From the NCBI GenBank assembly GCA_004557825.1, contig SFFL01000001.1, positions 124,001 through 188,000 on the forward strand: a stretch of DNA of 64,000 nucleotides, written 5' to 3'. The position numbers were made by a program, and so were the translations under genes. Origin of the DNA: Bacteroidales bacterium. Its GTDB lineage: Bacteria > Bacteroidota > Bacteroidia > Bacteroidales > Muribaculaceae. Below, in pieces: positions 29,985-38,965 of the stretch; position 1 is the first letter of the stretch, and each line of letters opens with the position of its first letter. The notes under the pieces were generated by a model that was not told where the DNA came from, did not search any database, and saw only the letters and a list, made by a program, of their open reading frames with translations.

Positions 29985-30006
29985 AACGTCCGTTCACACG
30001 TTGAAA
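29967..30006 (+). repeat. 20-bp tandem duplication across the aminopeptidase stop codon
   Basis: Copies 29967-29986 and 29987-30006 match at 18 of 20 positions (both changes C to T). The TGA at 29982-29984 lies in the first copy. Confidence 0.75.
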
Positions 30007-30051
30007 CGGCAAATTGGCCGTAAAAACTAAAACTACTGAAAAAGTAAACAA

Positions 30052-30573
30052 ATGGCACTCATATTACCCCTGAGGGGCTTCACCCCCGAAATCGGCGAAG
30101 GCACCTTTCTGGCCGAAAACGCCACAGTAGTGGGCGATGTAGTAATCGGCCGCGAATGTTCGGTATGGTTCAACACCGTGCTCCGCGGCGACGTCAACTC
30201 CATCCGCATCGGCGACCGCGTAAACATCCAGGACGGCTCGGTGCTCCACACACTCTATCAGAAATCCACCATTGAAATCGGCAACGATGTATCGGTGGGT
30301 CACAACGTTACGCTCCACGGCTGCAAAATCCACGATCTCGCACTCATAGGTATGGGTGCAATCGTGATGGACGATGCCGAAGTGGGCGAAGGCGCTCTTG
30401 TGGCTGCCGGATCGGTAGTGCTCTCGCGCACAAAAATCGGCCCGCACGAGATGTGGGCCGGCGCTCCTGCCAAATTCGTAAAAATGATGGAACCGGAAAA
30501 ATCGCGCGAACTCAACGAGAAAATCGCCCGCAACTATCTTTTCTACTCCCGCTGGTACACCGACCCGGAATAA
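30052..30573 (+). CDS. Gamma-class carbonic anhydrase-like hexapeptide-repeat protein
   Basis: The 173-aa left-handed beta-helix protein has repeated hexapeptides ('VVGDVVIGRECSVWFNTVLR'). The three metal-ligand histidines of the gamma-CA family are present (H66, H84, H89). R45 and D47 in LRGDVN and Q60 in VNIQDGS also match the family. Such proteins form trimers with metal at the subunit interface; activity as carbonic anhydrase is likely but not certain for the family. It is 68 nt after the aminopeptidase gene. Confidence 0.9.
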   Translation: MALILPLRGFTPEIGEGTFLAENATVVGDVVIGRECSVWFNTVLRGDVNSIRIGDRVNIQDGSVLHTLYQKSTIEIGNDVSVGHNVTLHGCKIHDLALIGMGAIVMDDAEVGEGALVAAGSVVLSRTKIGPHEMWAGAPAKFVKMMEPEKSRELNEKIARNYLFYSRWYTDPE

Positions 30574-30678
30574 TCCTCAACGCCGTTTTACGCATTAGGC
30601 TTTGGTTAAAGTTGCATAAACGGCACTAACTTGTAGAGAAATGAATTAAAATAGCCACCGACGTATCAACCTGTAGCG

Positions 30679-30827
30679 GGCTGTATCAAAATATAAAATA
30701 ACGTATCATTGTGTAGGGACGCACCCAAGGTGCGTCCGAAATATTAATTGATTATCAATTGTTTATGCGGACGCACCTTGGGTGCGTCCCTACACAATGA
30801 TACGTCGTGAGCAATTTTGATACAGCC
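30679..30827 (+). mobile_element. REP-pair / MITE-like element (GTAG family 1, inverted pair)
   Basis: Arms 30701-30737 and 30769-30805 form a perfect 37-bp inverted repeat. Each arm holds GTAG followed by the palindrome GGACGCACC-n3-GGTGCGTCC. A further outer inverted pair (GGCTGTATCAAAAT at 30679 and its complement ending at 30827) bounds a 149-bp element. The 31-nt centre is AT-rich. No open frame is present. The flank ATTAAAATAGCCAyCGACGTATCAA (30646-30670) is shared with the element at 41.5 kb. It fills the 273-nt gap between the carbonic anhydrase-like gene and recF. Confidence 0.8.
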
Positions 30828-30846
30828 TCGATTAAATAGCTAATAT

Positions 30847-31974
30847 TCAACGCTGGGTGAAGCGTCCTGACTCCACCAGCCACGACCGGTGCTCCGGTGT
30901 GGCTGCGATATCGAGTCGGGGCGCTGCGCTTTCCACCCTCGCTATGATGGTGTCGAGATGGTCGCGGTTGGTGTCGGTGATGAATATCTGACCGAATCCG
31001 TTGCCGGAAACAACCTCCACAAGCCGCTCCACGCGTCGAGCGTCAAGGCGGTCAAACACATCATCGAGCAGCAGCAACGGTTTCATCCCCGACGCCTCCT
31101 CCAGGAAGCGGTACTGTGCCAGTCGCAACGCCAGCGTGTAGGTTTTGCACTGCCCCTGTGAGGCCACACGACGTGCCGGCATATCATTGAGATTCAGTTC
31201 AATATCATCGCGATGCGGGCCTACTGAGGTATACCCCACAAACTCGTCGTGGCGACGTGCCGAGTCAAGCATCTTTGTAAAATCGCCCTCTGCAGCCAGA
31301 TGGCTCCGGTAGGTAATCGAGGGCACTTCGCCGTCGGAAGCAATCTCGTTGTAGCGCGGAAGGAGAATCTCATTCAACTGCCCCACCCATTTGCTTCGGG
31401 CAGCAGTGATATAGAGCGCTGACCGCTCCATAGACAATTCCACCGACAAATATAGCGACGGATCCACAATGTGGTCGCGCAGAAGTTTGTTGCGTTGCTG
31501 CAACGCGCGCGCGTACCTTATTAAATGGTCGAGATATACGGGGTCGGCCTGCGATATCACAAGGTCGGCGAAGCGGCGGCGCTCCTCACCGGTGCCGTTG
31601 ATCAGCTCGCTGTCGGCCGGCGATGCCATCACCAGCGGGAAAGCGCCGATATGGGTACTCAGACGGTCATATTCCTTGCCGCCGCGCTTGAAAGTCTTCC
31701 GTTTTCCCGGCTGCACCCCCACGGTCAGCTCCTCATTGATGCCGCGGCGCAGATATTCGGCGCGGAGAGTCATCAGCGGCTCTCCACGGCGCACCAGCTG
31801 CAAGTCGGTCAGTCCGGTAAAACTCTTGCAGAAACTGAGATAGTACACCGCATCGAGCAGATTGCTCTTGCCCATACCGTTGTCGCCCAAAAAACAATTC
31901 AGTTTGGGAGAGAACTCCAGCCGGGCTTCGGCGATGTTCTTGAAATTCGTTATGGCCAGACTGTTAAGAAGCAC
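30847..31974 (-). CDS. recF: DNA replication and repair protein RecF
   Basis: The 375-aa SMC-like ATPase has Walker A GDNGMGKS (K36) in 'LNCFLGDNGMGKSNLLDAVY', a signature-like 'RRVASQGQCKTYTLALRLAQ' region and Walker B 'PLLLLDDVFDRLD'. It loads RecA at single-strand gaps with RecO and RecR. Its start overlaps the end of menA by 11 nt, so the two are probably co-transcribed. Confidence 0.95.
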   Translation of the reverse strand: MLLNSLAITNFKNIAEARLEFSPKLNCFLGDNGMGKSNLLDAVYYLSFCKSFTGLTDLQLVRRGEPLMTLRAEYLRRGINEELTVGVQPGKRKTFKRGGKEYDRLSTHIGAFPLVMASPADSELINGTGEERRRFADLVISQADPVYLDHLIRYARALQQRNKLLRDHIVDPSLYLSVELSMERSALYITAARSKWVGQLNEILLPRYNEIASDGEVPSITYRSHLAAEGDFTKMLDSARRHDEFVGYTSVGPHRDDIELNLNDMPARRVASQGQCKTYTLALRLAQYRFLEEASGMKPLLLLDDVFDRLDARRVERLVEVVSGNGFGQIFITDTNRDHLDTIIARVESAAPRLDIAATPEHRSWLVESGRFTQR

Positions 31975-32911
31975 TGCAGCACACGTATTTAATGTTTACA
32001 CAAAGGAATGCCAGGGCAAACAGCAGCATCAGCATCGCCGTCATTCCGAGAAGCGGGTTGAGCCGGTGCCCTTCGCGGCGGCGCATCGTCAGCCACAGGC
32101 AGGTGTGCCCTACCAGATAAAGAGCCGGGAAGATGAATGTCCACCAGCCGGCCTCGCGCCATACGTCAAACGTCAGCGCCACAGCAAGATAGCCATTTAT
32201 GAGATACGCCCAGGCCACAGCCTTACGGCCGAACACTACGGCGGTGGTGAGTTTGCCCACAGCAGCATCGTCGTCGCGGTCGCGGTAATTATTGACAATG
32301 AGGATATTGCTGCCCATCAGACCGATAGCCAGGCCGGCGAAGAAGTCGAGATAGGAGAAATATCCGGCCTGCAGATAGAAGGTAAAACCCACCGGAATCA
32401 GGCCGAAGAATACTACCACGGCAATTTCGCCCATAGCGTTGCGGCTCAGCGGGAATGGCCCGGCCGAATAACTCAGCGCACCCACAAAGATGAATATTCC
32501 CACAAGGATGAGCCACCATCCGCCCCATACCACCAGCGAGCATCCGATGATGGCAGCGAGGATAAAGGTCAGCGACATAGCGCGCTGCATCGCCGCCGGA
32601 GTAATATCTCCCTCCGTGACGCCGCGGCGCGGACCTTCGCGGCCGGGGCGGTCGAGGCCGCCCACAAAATCGTAATATTCATTGGCAAAATTGCAGCCGA
32701 TTTGCGCCACCACGGCAAAAAGCAGACAGAGCACCGCCGGAAGCCAGTCGAAATGGCCGCGGTGCATAGCCAGCCCCACGCCCATAAGCACACCGGCTAC
32801 CGACACCGGCAGCGTGCGCAAGCGCATTGCCTCTATCCAGGCGCGCAATTTTCCCGGATGCGGCTCGGCGGCAAGCCTTCCGCCCTCCGGTTTAGCATTA
32901 TGTTTGGTCAT
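31964..32911 (-). CDS. menA: 1,4-dihydroxy-2-naphthoate polyprenyltransferase
   Basis: The 315-aa UbiA-superfamily membrane protein has about eight or nine hydrophobic helices. Both Asp-rich motifs are present: 'NFANEYYDFVGGLD' and 'NNYRDRDDDAAVGKLT'. It attaches the prenyl tail to DHNA in menaquinone synthesis at the inner membrane, fitting an anaerobic Bacteroidales. It overlaps recF by 11 nt. Confidence 0.93.
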   Translation of the reverse strand: MTKHNAKPEGGRLAAEPHPGKLRAWIEAMRLRTLPVSVAGVLMGVGLAMHRGHFDWLPAVLCLLFAVVAQIGCNFANEYYDFVGGLDRPGREGPRRGVTEGDITPAAMQRAMSLTFILAAIIGCSLVVWGGWWLILVGIFIFVGALSYSAGPFPLSRNAMGEIAVVVFFGLIPVGFTFYLQAGYFSYLDFFAGLAIGLMGSNILIVNNYRDRDDDAAVGKLTTAVVFGRKAVAWAYLINGYLAVALTFDVWREAGWWTFIFPALYLVGHTCLWLTMRRREGHRLNPLLGMTAMLMLLFALAFLCVNIKYVCCSAS

Positions 32912-32937
32912 AGGAACATTCTGATATCAGTTCTACC

Positions 32938-32962
32938 GGACGCACCCGGGGTGCGTCCCTAC
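32938..32962 (-). repeat. Single GTAG-type REP (family 1)
   Basis: GGACGCACCC/GGGTGCGTCC palindrome with CTAC at its right end, so GTAG leads on the minus strand. The downstream flank 'ATTTGATACGTTATTT' matches the copy at 51.4 kb. Confidence 0.8.
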
Positions 32963-33021
32963 CATTTGATACGTTATTTAGAATTTGACCCGGCCATCTT
33001 TTCCTATCTCACAGGCCACCG

Positions 33022-33837
33022 TTATCGCGGGGTAAACCGCAGCAAAGCCCGCAGAAGCGGATGCCCTTCGCTGTCGACAAGTTCGGCACTTGTAGAGGGC
33101 GCACCGTTCTCCTCAAAGTCGAGCATACGCAATGTAGCCTCCAGCCCGAAGCGAGCCTCGTGGCTGTAGGCTATCTCAAAGCGGTTCAAGCGGTTGGCGT
33201 CGTGAAATTCAAGGCTCCACTGGTTCAGCAGCAAGTCGATATATCGCGAGGAATTCACATGGCGGTTGAAGTCGATGTCGGTGTACTGGAAGCGGTATGC
33301 GGTCTGATGATACCCCTGCGGAACCTCCTCGCCCGGCTGCGGAGCGGCAATCGGACGCAGACGTGCCGGCTTAGGCACAGGGCACTCCTTCTGCGGAACA
33401 ACTCCCGAAATCCAGCTTAGGCGGGAGATATCGCCCACCGTGCGTGTGCGTGTGTCGATAACCGCCCAGACGGTGCGGGCATACCCTACAACTTCGTCAC
33501 CGACAGTGATTTCAAAATCGCGTTCCGAGAACAGGCGCGATACCGACGACACCCACGTAGTGATTCTATAGTTCTCATTCACACCGGGATAGCGCTTCAT
33601 CTCCACTGCCACACGCGAAAGCACCCAGGTCTGATGCTCACGCTGGAGATAGGCATAACCAATGCCCAACTCATTGGCGTGCAGAGTCGCCACCTCAATA
33701 AGTCGGTTAATCAGCAAAGTCAGCGGCATCCGTTGCTCCGGATTGCACTCGCCCGGCGTGAGAAAATAGTCGGAGACGAAAAGCTTCGGCATCACACTCA
33801 AGTCGTCGGGGCAGTTTGTTATAGGGTCACGTTGCAT
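33022..33837 (-). CDS. Acyl-[acyl-carrier-protein] thioesterase
   Basis: The 271-aa protein shows a tandem hot-dog layout: 'LLINRLIEVATLHANELGIG' near the N-terminus and 'YTDIDFNRHVNSSRYIDLLL' in the second domain, which carries the N and H of the catalytic set. It is of the FatA/FatB-like acyl-ACP hydrolase family found in Bacteroides and would release free fatty acids from ACP. It lies 14 nt after truA on the same strand, so is probably in a speA-truA-thioesterase unit. Confidence 0.88.
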   Translation of the reverse strand: MQRDPITNCPDDLSVMPKLFVSDYFLTPGECNPEQRMPLTLLINRLIEVATLHANELGIGYAYLQREHQTWVLSRVAVEMKRYPGVNENYRITTWVSSVSRLFSERDFEITVGDEVVGYARTVWAVIDTRTRTVGDISRLSWISGVVPQKECPVPKPARLRPIAAPQPGEEVPQGYHQTAYRFQYTDIDFNRHVNSSRYIDLLLNQWSLEFHDANRLNRFEIAYSHEARFGLEATLRMLDFEENGAPSTSAELVDSEGHPLLRALLRFTPR

Positions 33838-33851
33838 ATTCGGAATCAGTA

Positions 33852-34859
33852 TTAAACAGGATAAGGATATTTCACCTCGTGAAGGAAAAGCGGACCGGCA
33901 GGCATCGACGTCCCGGCGGCGCAGCGGTCGCGCTGATCAATTACGCGGCGGAAATCGTCGACTGTCATTTTTCCGCGGCCCACCTCCACCAGCGTTCCCA
34001 CTATGGCTCGCACCATATTGCGCAGAAAGCGGTCGGCTGTAATTTCAAACACCCAAAGCGTAGGCTTGGTTTTGCCGGCAGCCACCTCGCACTCGCAGTC
34101 GGCAGCCTCGCACTCGCAGTCGGCAGCCTCGCACTCGCAATCAGCAGCTTCGCACTCGCAGTCGGATTTTTTACCACCTCCGCCCCCCTGGGCGCGCCAG
34201 GCGGCGTGGGTCACGTGGCAAATATTTGTCTTTGTGTCGGTATGCAGTTTGGAGAAGGATGTAAAATCCTCAGTTTCAAGCAGCAAGGCGGCGGCACGAT
34301 TCATAGCATCGAAATCGAGTGTGGCCGGTGCGAGCCACGACATTCCGCCGGTGAAAGGGCTTCTCACCGTATGGACGAAATAACGGTAGCTCCGGCTCAC
34401 GGCATCGAATCGCGCGTGGACATCGTCGGGCATACGCCTGATGCGGTAGATGACAATATTGGGTGCCAGCAACGAATTGAGTGCGCGAAGTATCTGCGCC
34501 TCATTCCCGGCATTAATCACCGCATTTTCAGGCAGATCGAAATGAGCCACCATCCGGGCAGCGCTCACTCCGGCATCGGTACGTCCGGCGCCGGTAACAG
34601 CCACCGAAGGCTGCCGCATCACCGTGGCCAACGCCTCCTCGATGCATTGCTGCACGGTTACTGCACCCGGCTGACGCTGCCAGCCGTGATAAGGCAACCC
34701 GTTGTAGGCCAACCGCATAAAGTAGCGGTGATACCCCGGAGCACAACCACGCTGCGAGGTCGCAGGCTCCTGTACGGGGGGATTATCGATTATTATATCA
34801 TCCTTCATTTTGCCGGTATCTGCGTGCATATCAGTCTTTTTCGAGATAGGTGTAGCCAT
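33852..34859 (-). CDS. truA: tRNA pseudouridine(38-40) synthase TruA with a Cys/Glu-rich insertion
   Basis: The family motifs are present: 'RLAYNGLPYHGWQRQPGAVT', the catalytic-Asp loop GRTDAGVSA and the C-terminal 'FLRNMVRAIVGTLVEVGRGK'. The protein is longer than usual (TruA is normally about 245-270 aa). It has an N-terminal extension of about 40 aa and an insertion at about 231-258 consisting of four ADCECEA-type heptads encoded by a 21-bp tandem repeat. The first ATG overlaps speA by 29 nt; an ATG at 34829 (1 nt after the speA stop) or 34808 could also be the start. All leave the catalytic core intact. Confidence 0.9.
   Translation of the reverse strand: MATPISKKTDMHADTGKMKDDIIIDNPPVQEPATSQRGCAPGYHRYFMRLAYNGLPYHGWQRQPGAVTVQQCIEEALATVMRQPSVAVTGAGRTDAGVSAARMVAHFDLPENAVINAGNEAQILRALNSLLAPNIVIYRIRRMPDDVHARFDAVSRSYRYFVHTVRSPFTGGMSWLAPATLDFDAMNRAAALLLETEDFTSFSKLHTDTKTNICHVTHAAWRAQGGGGGKKSDCECEAADCECEAADCECEAADCECEVAAGKTKPTLWVFEITADRFLRNMVRAIVGTLVEVGRGKMTVDDFRRVIDQRDRCAAGTSMPAGPLFLHEVKYPYPV
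34085..34167 (-). repeat. 21-bp in-frame tandem repeat (4 units) inside truA
   Basis: Units begin at 34085, 34106, 34127 and 34148. Each encodes a (A/S)DCECE(A/V) heptad on the minus strand. Units 1 and 2 are identical; units 3 and 4 have a few changes. Confidence 0.9.
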
Positions 34860-36729
34860 ACAGACCCGACCGGTAATTCGACAGGAATTCGCGACCCTCC
34901 TCGGGGGTGATCTTGCCGGCTTTCATAGCCTTTGTCACCCAGGTTTCCACATTGCGCACCAGGCGCTTGGGGTCGTACTGCACATAGTCGAGCACCTCGG
35001 CCACGGTCTCGCCGTCGATTACCTTTTCGATTTCGTAATGGTCCTTGTAACAAACCACATGCACGGCATTTGTGTCGCCGAAGAGATTGTGCATATCGCC
35101 GAGAATTTCCTGGTAAGCGCCGACGAGGAACACACCTAAATAATAAGGCTCGCCCGGCTTGATAGGATGCACAGGCAGGGCGTTGGTTATACCCTGCGGC
35201 GAAATGAAGTGTGCGATTTTACCGTCGGAGTCGCAGGTCATATCCTGCAGGGTGGCCATACGGGTAGGCTTCTCATCGAGGCGCGAAATGGGCACAATCG
35301 GGAAAATCTGGTCCACCGCCCACGAGTCGGTAAGCGATTGGAACAGAGAGAAATTGCAATAATATTTATCAGGAAGCATACGCTGCACCTTGCGCAATTC
35401 CTCGGGCGGATGCTTCATCGAGCGGGTCATTTCAGCCACCTCACGGGCAATCTGCCAGAACAGCTTTTCGGCAATAGCGCGGTTGCGCAGGTCGAGCAGT
35501 CCCATCGAGAACAGTTCCAGTGTCTCTTCGCGGCACTGAATGGCATCGTGCCACGATTCAAACAGGTTCTGCTGATTGATATTGTCCCAGATTTCGTACA
35601 GCTCCTTTACAAGTTCATGTTCATCGCCGCGAAGCTCCTCATTGTCCGACCAGCGGGGAAGCGAGGTAGCCTCCAGCGCCTCGATAATCAGCACCGAATG
35701 GTGCGCGGCCAGCGACCGGCCGCTCTCGGTGACGATGTTGGGCTGCGGCAGATTGTTCTTCTCGCAGGCGTCGACTATGGAGTAGATGGCATCGTTGGCA
35801 TACTCCTGGATGGAATAGTTCATCGAGCTTTCCGACGCGGAGGAACGGCTTCCGTCGTAGTCGACGCCCAGACCGCCGCCAATGTCGACGAAATGGATGT
35901 CGAAGCCGAGTTTCGACAGCTGCACATAGAACTGCATCGCTTCGCGAAGCGCGTTTTTGATACGGCGGATTTTGGTAATCTGGCTGCCGATATGGAAGTG
36001 AATCAGTTTGAGCCAGTCGGTCACGCCATGCTTTTGCAGGAAGTCGACCGCCTGAAGCAGTTCCGACGAGTCCAGACCGAATTTCGACTGGTCGCCGCCC
36101 GATTCTTCCCACTTGCCTGCGCCACTGTTGGCCAGCTTGATGCGGATGCCTACACTGGGCACGATTTTCAGTCGGCGCGAAATGTCGAGAATCTGCTGAA
36201 GCTCATTTAGCTTCTCCACAACTATAATAATGCGGCGGCCCATCTTGTGTGCAAGCAGAGCCAGCTCGATGTAATCCTCATCCTTGTAGCCGTTGCAGAT
36301 GATCAGGGCATTTTCGTCGATATTGGTAGCGAGCACGGCATGCAGCTCAGGCTTGGAACCTGCCTCCAGACCGATATTGAATTTCTTGCCGTGGCTCACA
36401 ATCTCCTCCACCACAGGGCGCATCTGGTTCACCTTGATCGGGTAAATCACGAAATTCTTGCCCTGGTAGTCATACTCCTCGGCCGCCTTCTTGAAGCAGT
36501 TGGAAATTTTCTCCACGCGGTTGTCGAGAATATCGGGGAAGCGCAGAAGCACCGGAGCGGTTATATCCTTGAGCTGCAGCTCATCGAGTACATCGCGGAG
36601 GTCTACCGGAGCTACTCCCGGCTTGGGAGTGACGGTCATATTTCCTTTTTCGTTGACCGAAAAATACTGACGGCCCCAGCCGCCGATGTTGTACAGCTCC
36701 GCGCTGTCTTCAACACGCCATTTTCTCAT
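34831..36729 (-). CDS. speA: Biosynthetic arginine decarboxylase
   Basis: The 632-aa PLP enzyme has an alanine-racemase-like barrel with the PLP lysine K99 in FVIYPIKVNQ. The glycine-rich 'FVDIGGGLGVDYDGSRSSA' and the C-terminal 'CDSDGKIAHFISPQG' also match the family. It makes agmatine for polyamine synthesis. Length is normal for SpeA. A TAACTTTGC box lies upstream at 36806-36814, divergent from the wecA-like gene. Confidence 0.95.
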   Translation of the reverse strand: MRKWRVEDSAELYNIGGWGRQYFSVNEKGNMTVTPKPGVAPVDLRDVLDELQLKDITAPVLLRFPDILDNRVEKISNCFKKAAEEYDYQGKNFVIYPIKVNQMRPVVEEIVSHGKKFNIGLEAGSKPELHAVLATNIDENALIICNGYKDEDYIELALLAHKMGRRIIIVVEKLNELQQILDISRRLKIVPSVGIRIKLANSGAGKWEESGGDQSKFGLDSSELLQAVDFLQKHGVTDWLKLIHFHIGSQITKIRRIKNALREAMQFYVQLSKLGFDIHFVDIGGGLGVDYDGSRSSASESSMNYSIQEYANDAIYSIVDACEKNNLPQPNIVTESGRSLAAHHSVLIIEALEATSLPRWSDNEELRGDEHELVKELYEIWDNINQQNLFESWHDAIQCREETLELFSMGLLDLRNRAIAEKLFWQIAREVAEMTRSMKHPPEELRKVQRMLPDKYYCNFSLFQSLTDSWAVDQIFPIVPISRLDEKPTRMATLQDMTCDSDGKIAHFISPQGITNALPVHPIKPGEPYYLGVFLVGAYQEILGDMHNLFGDTNAVHVVCYKDHYEIEKVIDGETVAEVLDYVQYDPKRLVRNVETWVTKAMKAGKITPEEGREFLSNYRSGLYGYTYLEKD

Positions 36730-36805
36730 TACTGATAAAATATAATAAAGAGTGAATATGCAGTTTTACGATTAGATTTCAAGACGAAATTTGCAGTTTT
36801 GCAGT

Positions 36806-36814
36806 GCAAAGTTA
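36806..36814 (-). promoter_or_regulatory. -7 promoter box of speA
   Basis: TAACTTTGC on the minus strand, 77 nt before the speA ATG. Confidence 0.55.
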
Positions 36815-36853
36815 ATAAATTTTTGGCATCGCAGGCCGATTTAAACCACTTCT

Positions 36854-36886
36854 TTTGGTTATTCCTCAGGAATTTTGTAAATTTGC
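36854..36886 (+). promoter_or_regulatory. Promoter of the WecA-like/Wza/Wzc genes
   Basis: TTTG (36854-36857), 20 nt, TAAATTTG (36878-36885): a full Bacteroidota promoter, divergent from the speA promoter. Confidence 0.8.
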
Positions 36887-36915
36887 GCCGCAGCAAGAAT
36901 GTGCACAGACAGAAG

Positions 36916-38070
36916 ATGAGTGATATTTTTATCATAACCGCAGTATTTACAGTCAGTTTCCTACTGACCGGGCTTTTTATATCCGGAATCCTGCGTTTTT
37001 CCTTCCGCAACCGCATCTTCGACACACACGACGACCGCAAGCTGCACCGCGGCGATGTACCCCGCCTTGGCGGCCTATCCTTTGTGCCGGCCATCGTCAT
37101 AGCCATCAGCTTCGTCTACGCACTCACCGGCATCCTCGGCAATATATTTCCGGCGCTCTCCACTGCCAGGGTTTTCTTTGAATCGCACATTCCCGGCGCC
37201 AGCCTGCTGCCGCTGAGCGTCACCATCTGCGCTATGGGCCTGCTTTACCTCACCGGTATGGCCGATGACCTCTCGGGTCTGCGCTACCAGACCAAATTTA
37301 TGGCACAACTTGCCGCGGGCATTCTTATCGCCGCCGGAGGTTTCCGTATCGAAACACTCAGCGGCGTGTTCAATGTATACACCCTCTCCCCGCTTGCATC
37401 CTACGCGCTCACAATATTTATAGTAGTATTCGTCACAAACGCCATCAACCTCATCGACGGTATCGACGGTCTGGCCTCCGGGCTGAGCGCAATAGCAATG
37501 GCTCTCTACGCAATCATCTTCATAAGCTGCGGCGACCTCACAGGCGCCATTTTAGCCACCGCTGCTCTGGGCACACTCATCCCATTCTTCTGCTACAACT
37601 CCTTCGGCAGCATCGCCAGTCACCGCAAAATATTTATGGGCGACACAGGTTCGCTCACCACAGGCCTGCTTCTGAGCTTCCTGGCCATACGCCTTTGCGG
37701 CTATGAAGGGCAGTTCAGCTCATCAGCCGATATTATCGTGGCCGCATTCTCCCCGCTGGCCATCCCCTGCCTCGATGTGGTGCGCGTATTCTTCCACCGC
37801 ATCACCCGCGGACGCAGCCCTTTCCTGCCCGACCGCATACACATCCACCACAAGCTTATGCTTATCGGACTTTCATCGAAAGCCACTATGGTGCTCCTGC
37901 TATGTATGTCTGTTGCCGTAGCCGCGGCCAACATTCTGCTCTCAACCACAATCTCAATTCCGGCCATTATCGCCATCGACATCTCCCTCTGGATAGCCCT
38001 GAACCTGCTGCTCACCCACAGGATTCGCACCCTGCAGCACTCCGGTGCCATTCCCAACGACTACGACTAA
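36916..38070 (+). CDS. WecA/MraY-family polyprenyl-phosphate glycosyl-1-phosphate transferase
   Basis: ATG at 36916 (after the promoter at 36878) gives 384 aa; a longer frame from 36799 begins upstream of the promoter and is rejected. About eleven membrane helices are visible. Family motifs are 'DDRKLHRGDVPRLGG', 'NAINLIDGIDGLASG', 'FMGDTGS' and the HIHHK loop. It transfers a sugar-1-phosphate, probably GlcNAc-1-P, to undecaprenyl phosphate, the first step of surface glycan synthesis. It precedes wza and wzc, which fits an exopolysaccharide role. Confidence 0.9.
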   Translation: MSDIFIITAVFTVSFLLTGLFISGILRFSFRNRIFDTHDDRKLHRGDVPRLGGLSFVPAIVIAISFVYALTGILGNIFPALSTARVFFESHIPGASLLPLSVTICAMGLLYLTGMADDLSGLRYQTKFMAQLAAGILIAAGGFRIETLSGVFNVYTLSPLASYALTIFIVVFVTNAINLIDGIDGLASGLSAIAMALYAIIFISCGDLTGAILATAALGTLIPFFCYNSFGSIASHRKIFMGDTGSLTTGLLLSFLAIRLCGYEGQFSSSADIIVAAFSPLAIPCLDVVRVFFHRITRGRSPFLPDRIHIHHKLMLIGLSSKATMVLLLCMSVAVAAANILLSTTISIPAIIAIDISLWIALNLLLTHRIRTLQHSGAIPNDYD

Positions 38071-38141
38071 CCCCACTCTTCATTCTTCACCCGTCACTCT
38101 GACTTCTGACCTCATAATTCTTCACTTGCGCAATTCTAAAT

Positions 38142-38948
38142 ATGCTTACGCCCAAACTGATGCTGAAAATATGTGCTGCTGTAGCTCTGCTCGCTCTCAG
38201 CTCTTGCCGCACACCTAAAGACCTCACCTACTTCCAGGATATCAACGGCGGTATGTATACCGCTGTATCTCCCGTAAAAGAACTTACAATTGAGCCTGAC
38301 GACCGTGTGTCGATTCTCGTTCATTCAAAAGACCCGCAGCTGGCAAGCCTCTTCAATCTGAGCTACAACTATCAGCGTGCCGTGGGCGACCTCAACTTCG
38401 GTAGCACCACACAGATTCCTACCTACACCGTAAACTCATTCGGGGACATCGACTTCCCCATCCTGGGCACACTGCATATAGCCGGTATGACCCGAACCGA
38501 AGTGGCCGACTACATCAAGAACGAACTGGTATCGCGCAACCTCATCAAAGATCCCACAATTATCGTTGACTTCTACAACCGCATGGTCAACGTAATGGGC
38601 GAAGTGAACAGCCCCGGCCGCATCCGGATGGACCACGACCGCTTCACCGTGCTCGACGCCCTGGCTTCGGCCGGCGACCTCACCATTATGGGCAAGCGCG
38701 AGAATGTGATTGTGCTCCGCAATCAGGGCGACAAGCAGGTGGCATACGTAATCAACCTCACCGACGCCAAGTCGGCTCTGACCTCCCCCGCCTACTATCT
38801 CCAGCAGAACGATGTCATATATGTAGAGCCCAACAATGTGCGCAAGCGCCAGACCACATCCTCGGGTAGCACCGTCTTCACCCCCTCGTTCTGGATTTCC
38901 GCCGCATCTTTCGCCACCACAGTGGTGCTCCTTATTAAGAACTGGTAA
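38142..38948 (+). CDS. Polysaccharide export lipoprotein (Wza/OPX family)
   Basis: The 268-aa lipoprotein (lipobox ALSSC, C22) has a Poly_export domain ('LTIEPDDRVSILVHSKDPQL') and a SLBB domain ('GEVNSPGRIRMDHDRFTVLD'). The C-terminus ends in a hydrophobic segment ('FWISAASFATTVVLLI'). It would form the outer-membrane exit channel for polysaccharide. It lies 17 nt before the Wzc-like gene. Confidence 0.92.
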   Translation: MLTPKLMLKICAAVALLALSSCRTPKDLTYFQDINGGMYTAVSPVKELTIEPDDRVSILVHSKDPQLASLFNLSYNYQRAVGDLNFGSTTQIPTYTVNSFGDIDFPILGTLHIAGMTRTEVADYIKNELVSRNLIKDPTIIVDFYNRMVNVMGEVNSPGRIRMDHDRFTVLDALASAGDLTIMGKRENVIVLRNQGDKQVAYVINLTDAKSALTSPAYYLQQNDVIYVEPNNVRKRQTTSSGSTVFTPSFWISAASFATTVVLLIKNW

Positions 38949-38965
38949 CAAATACTCTTACTGTC

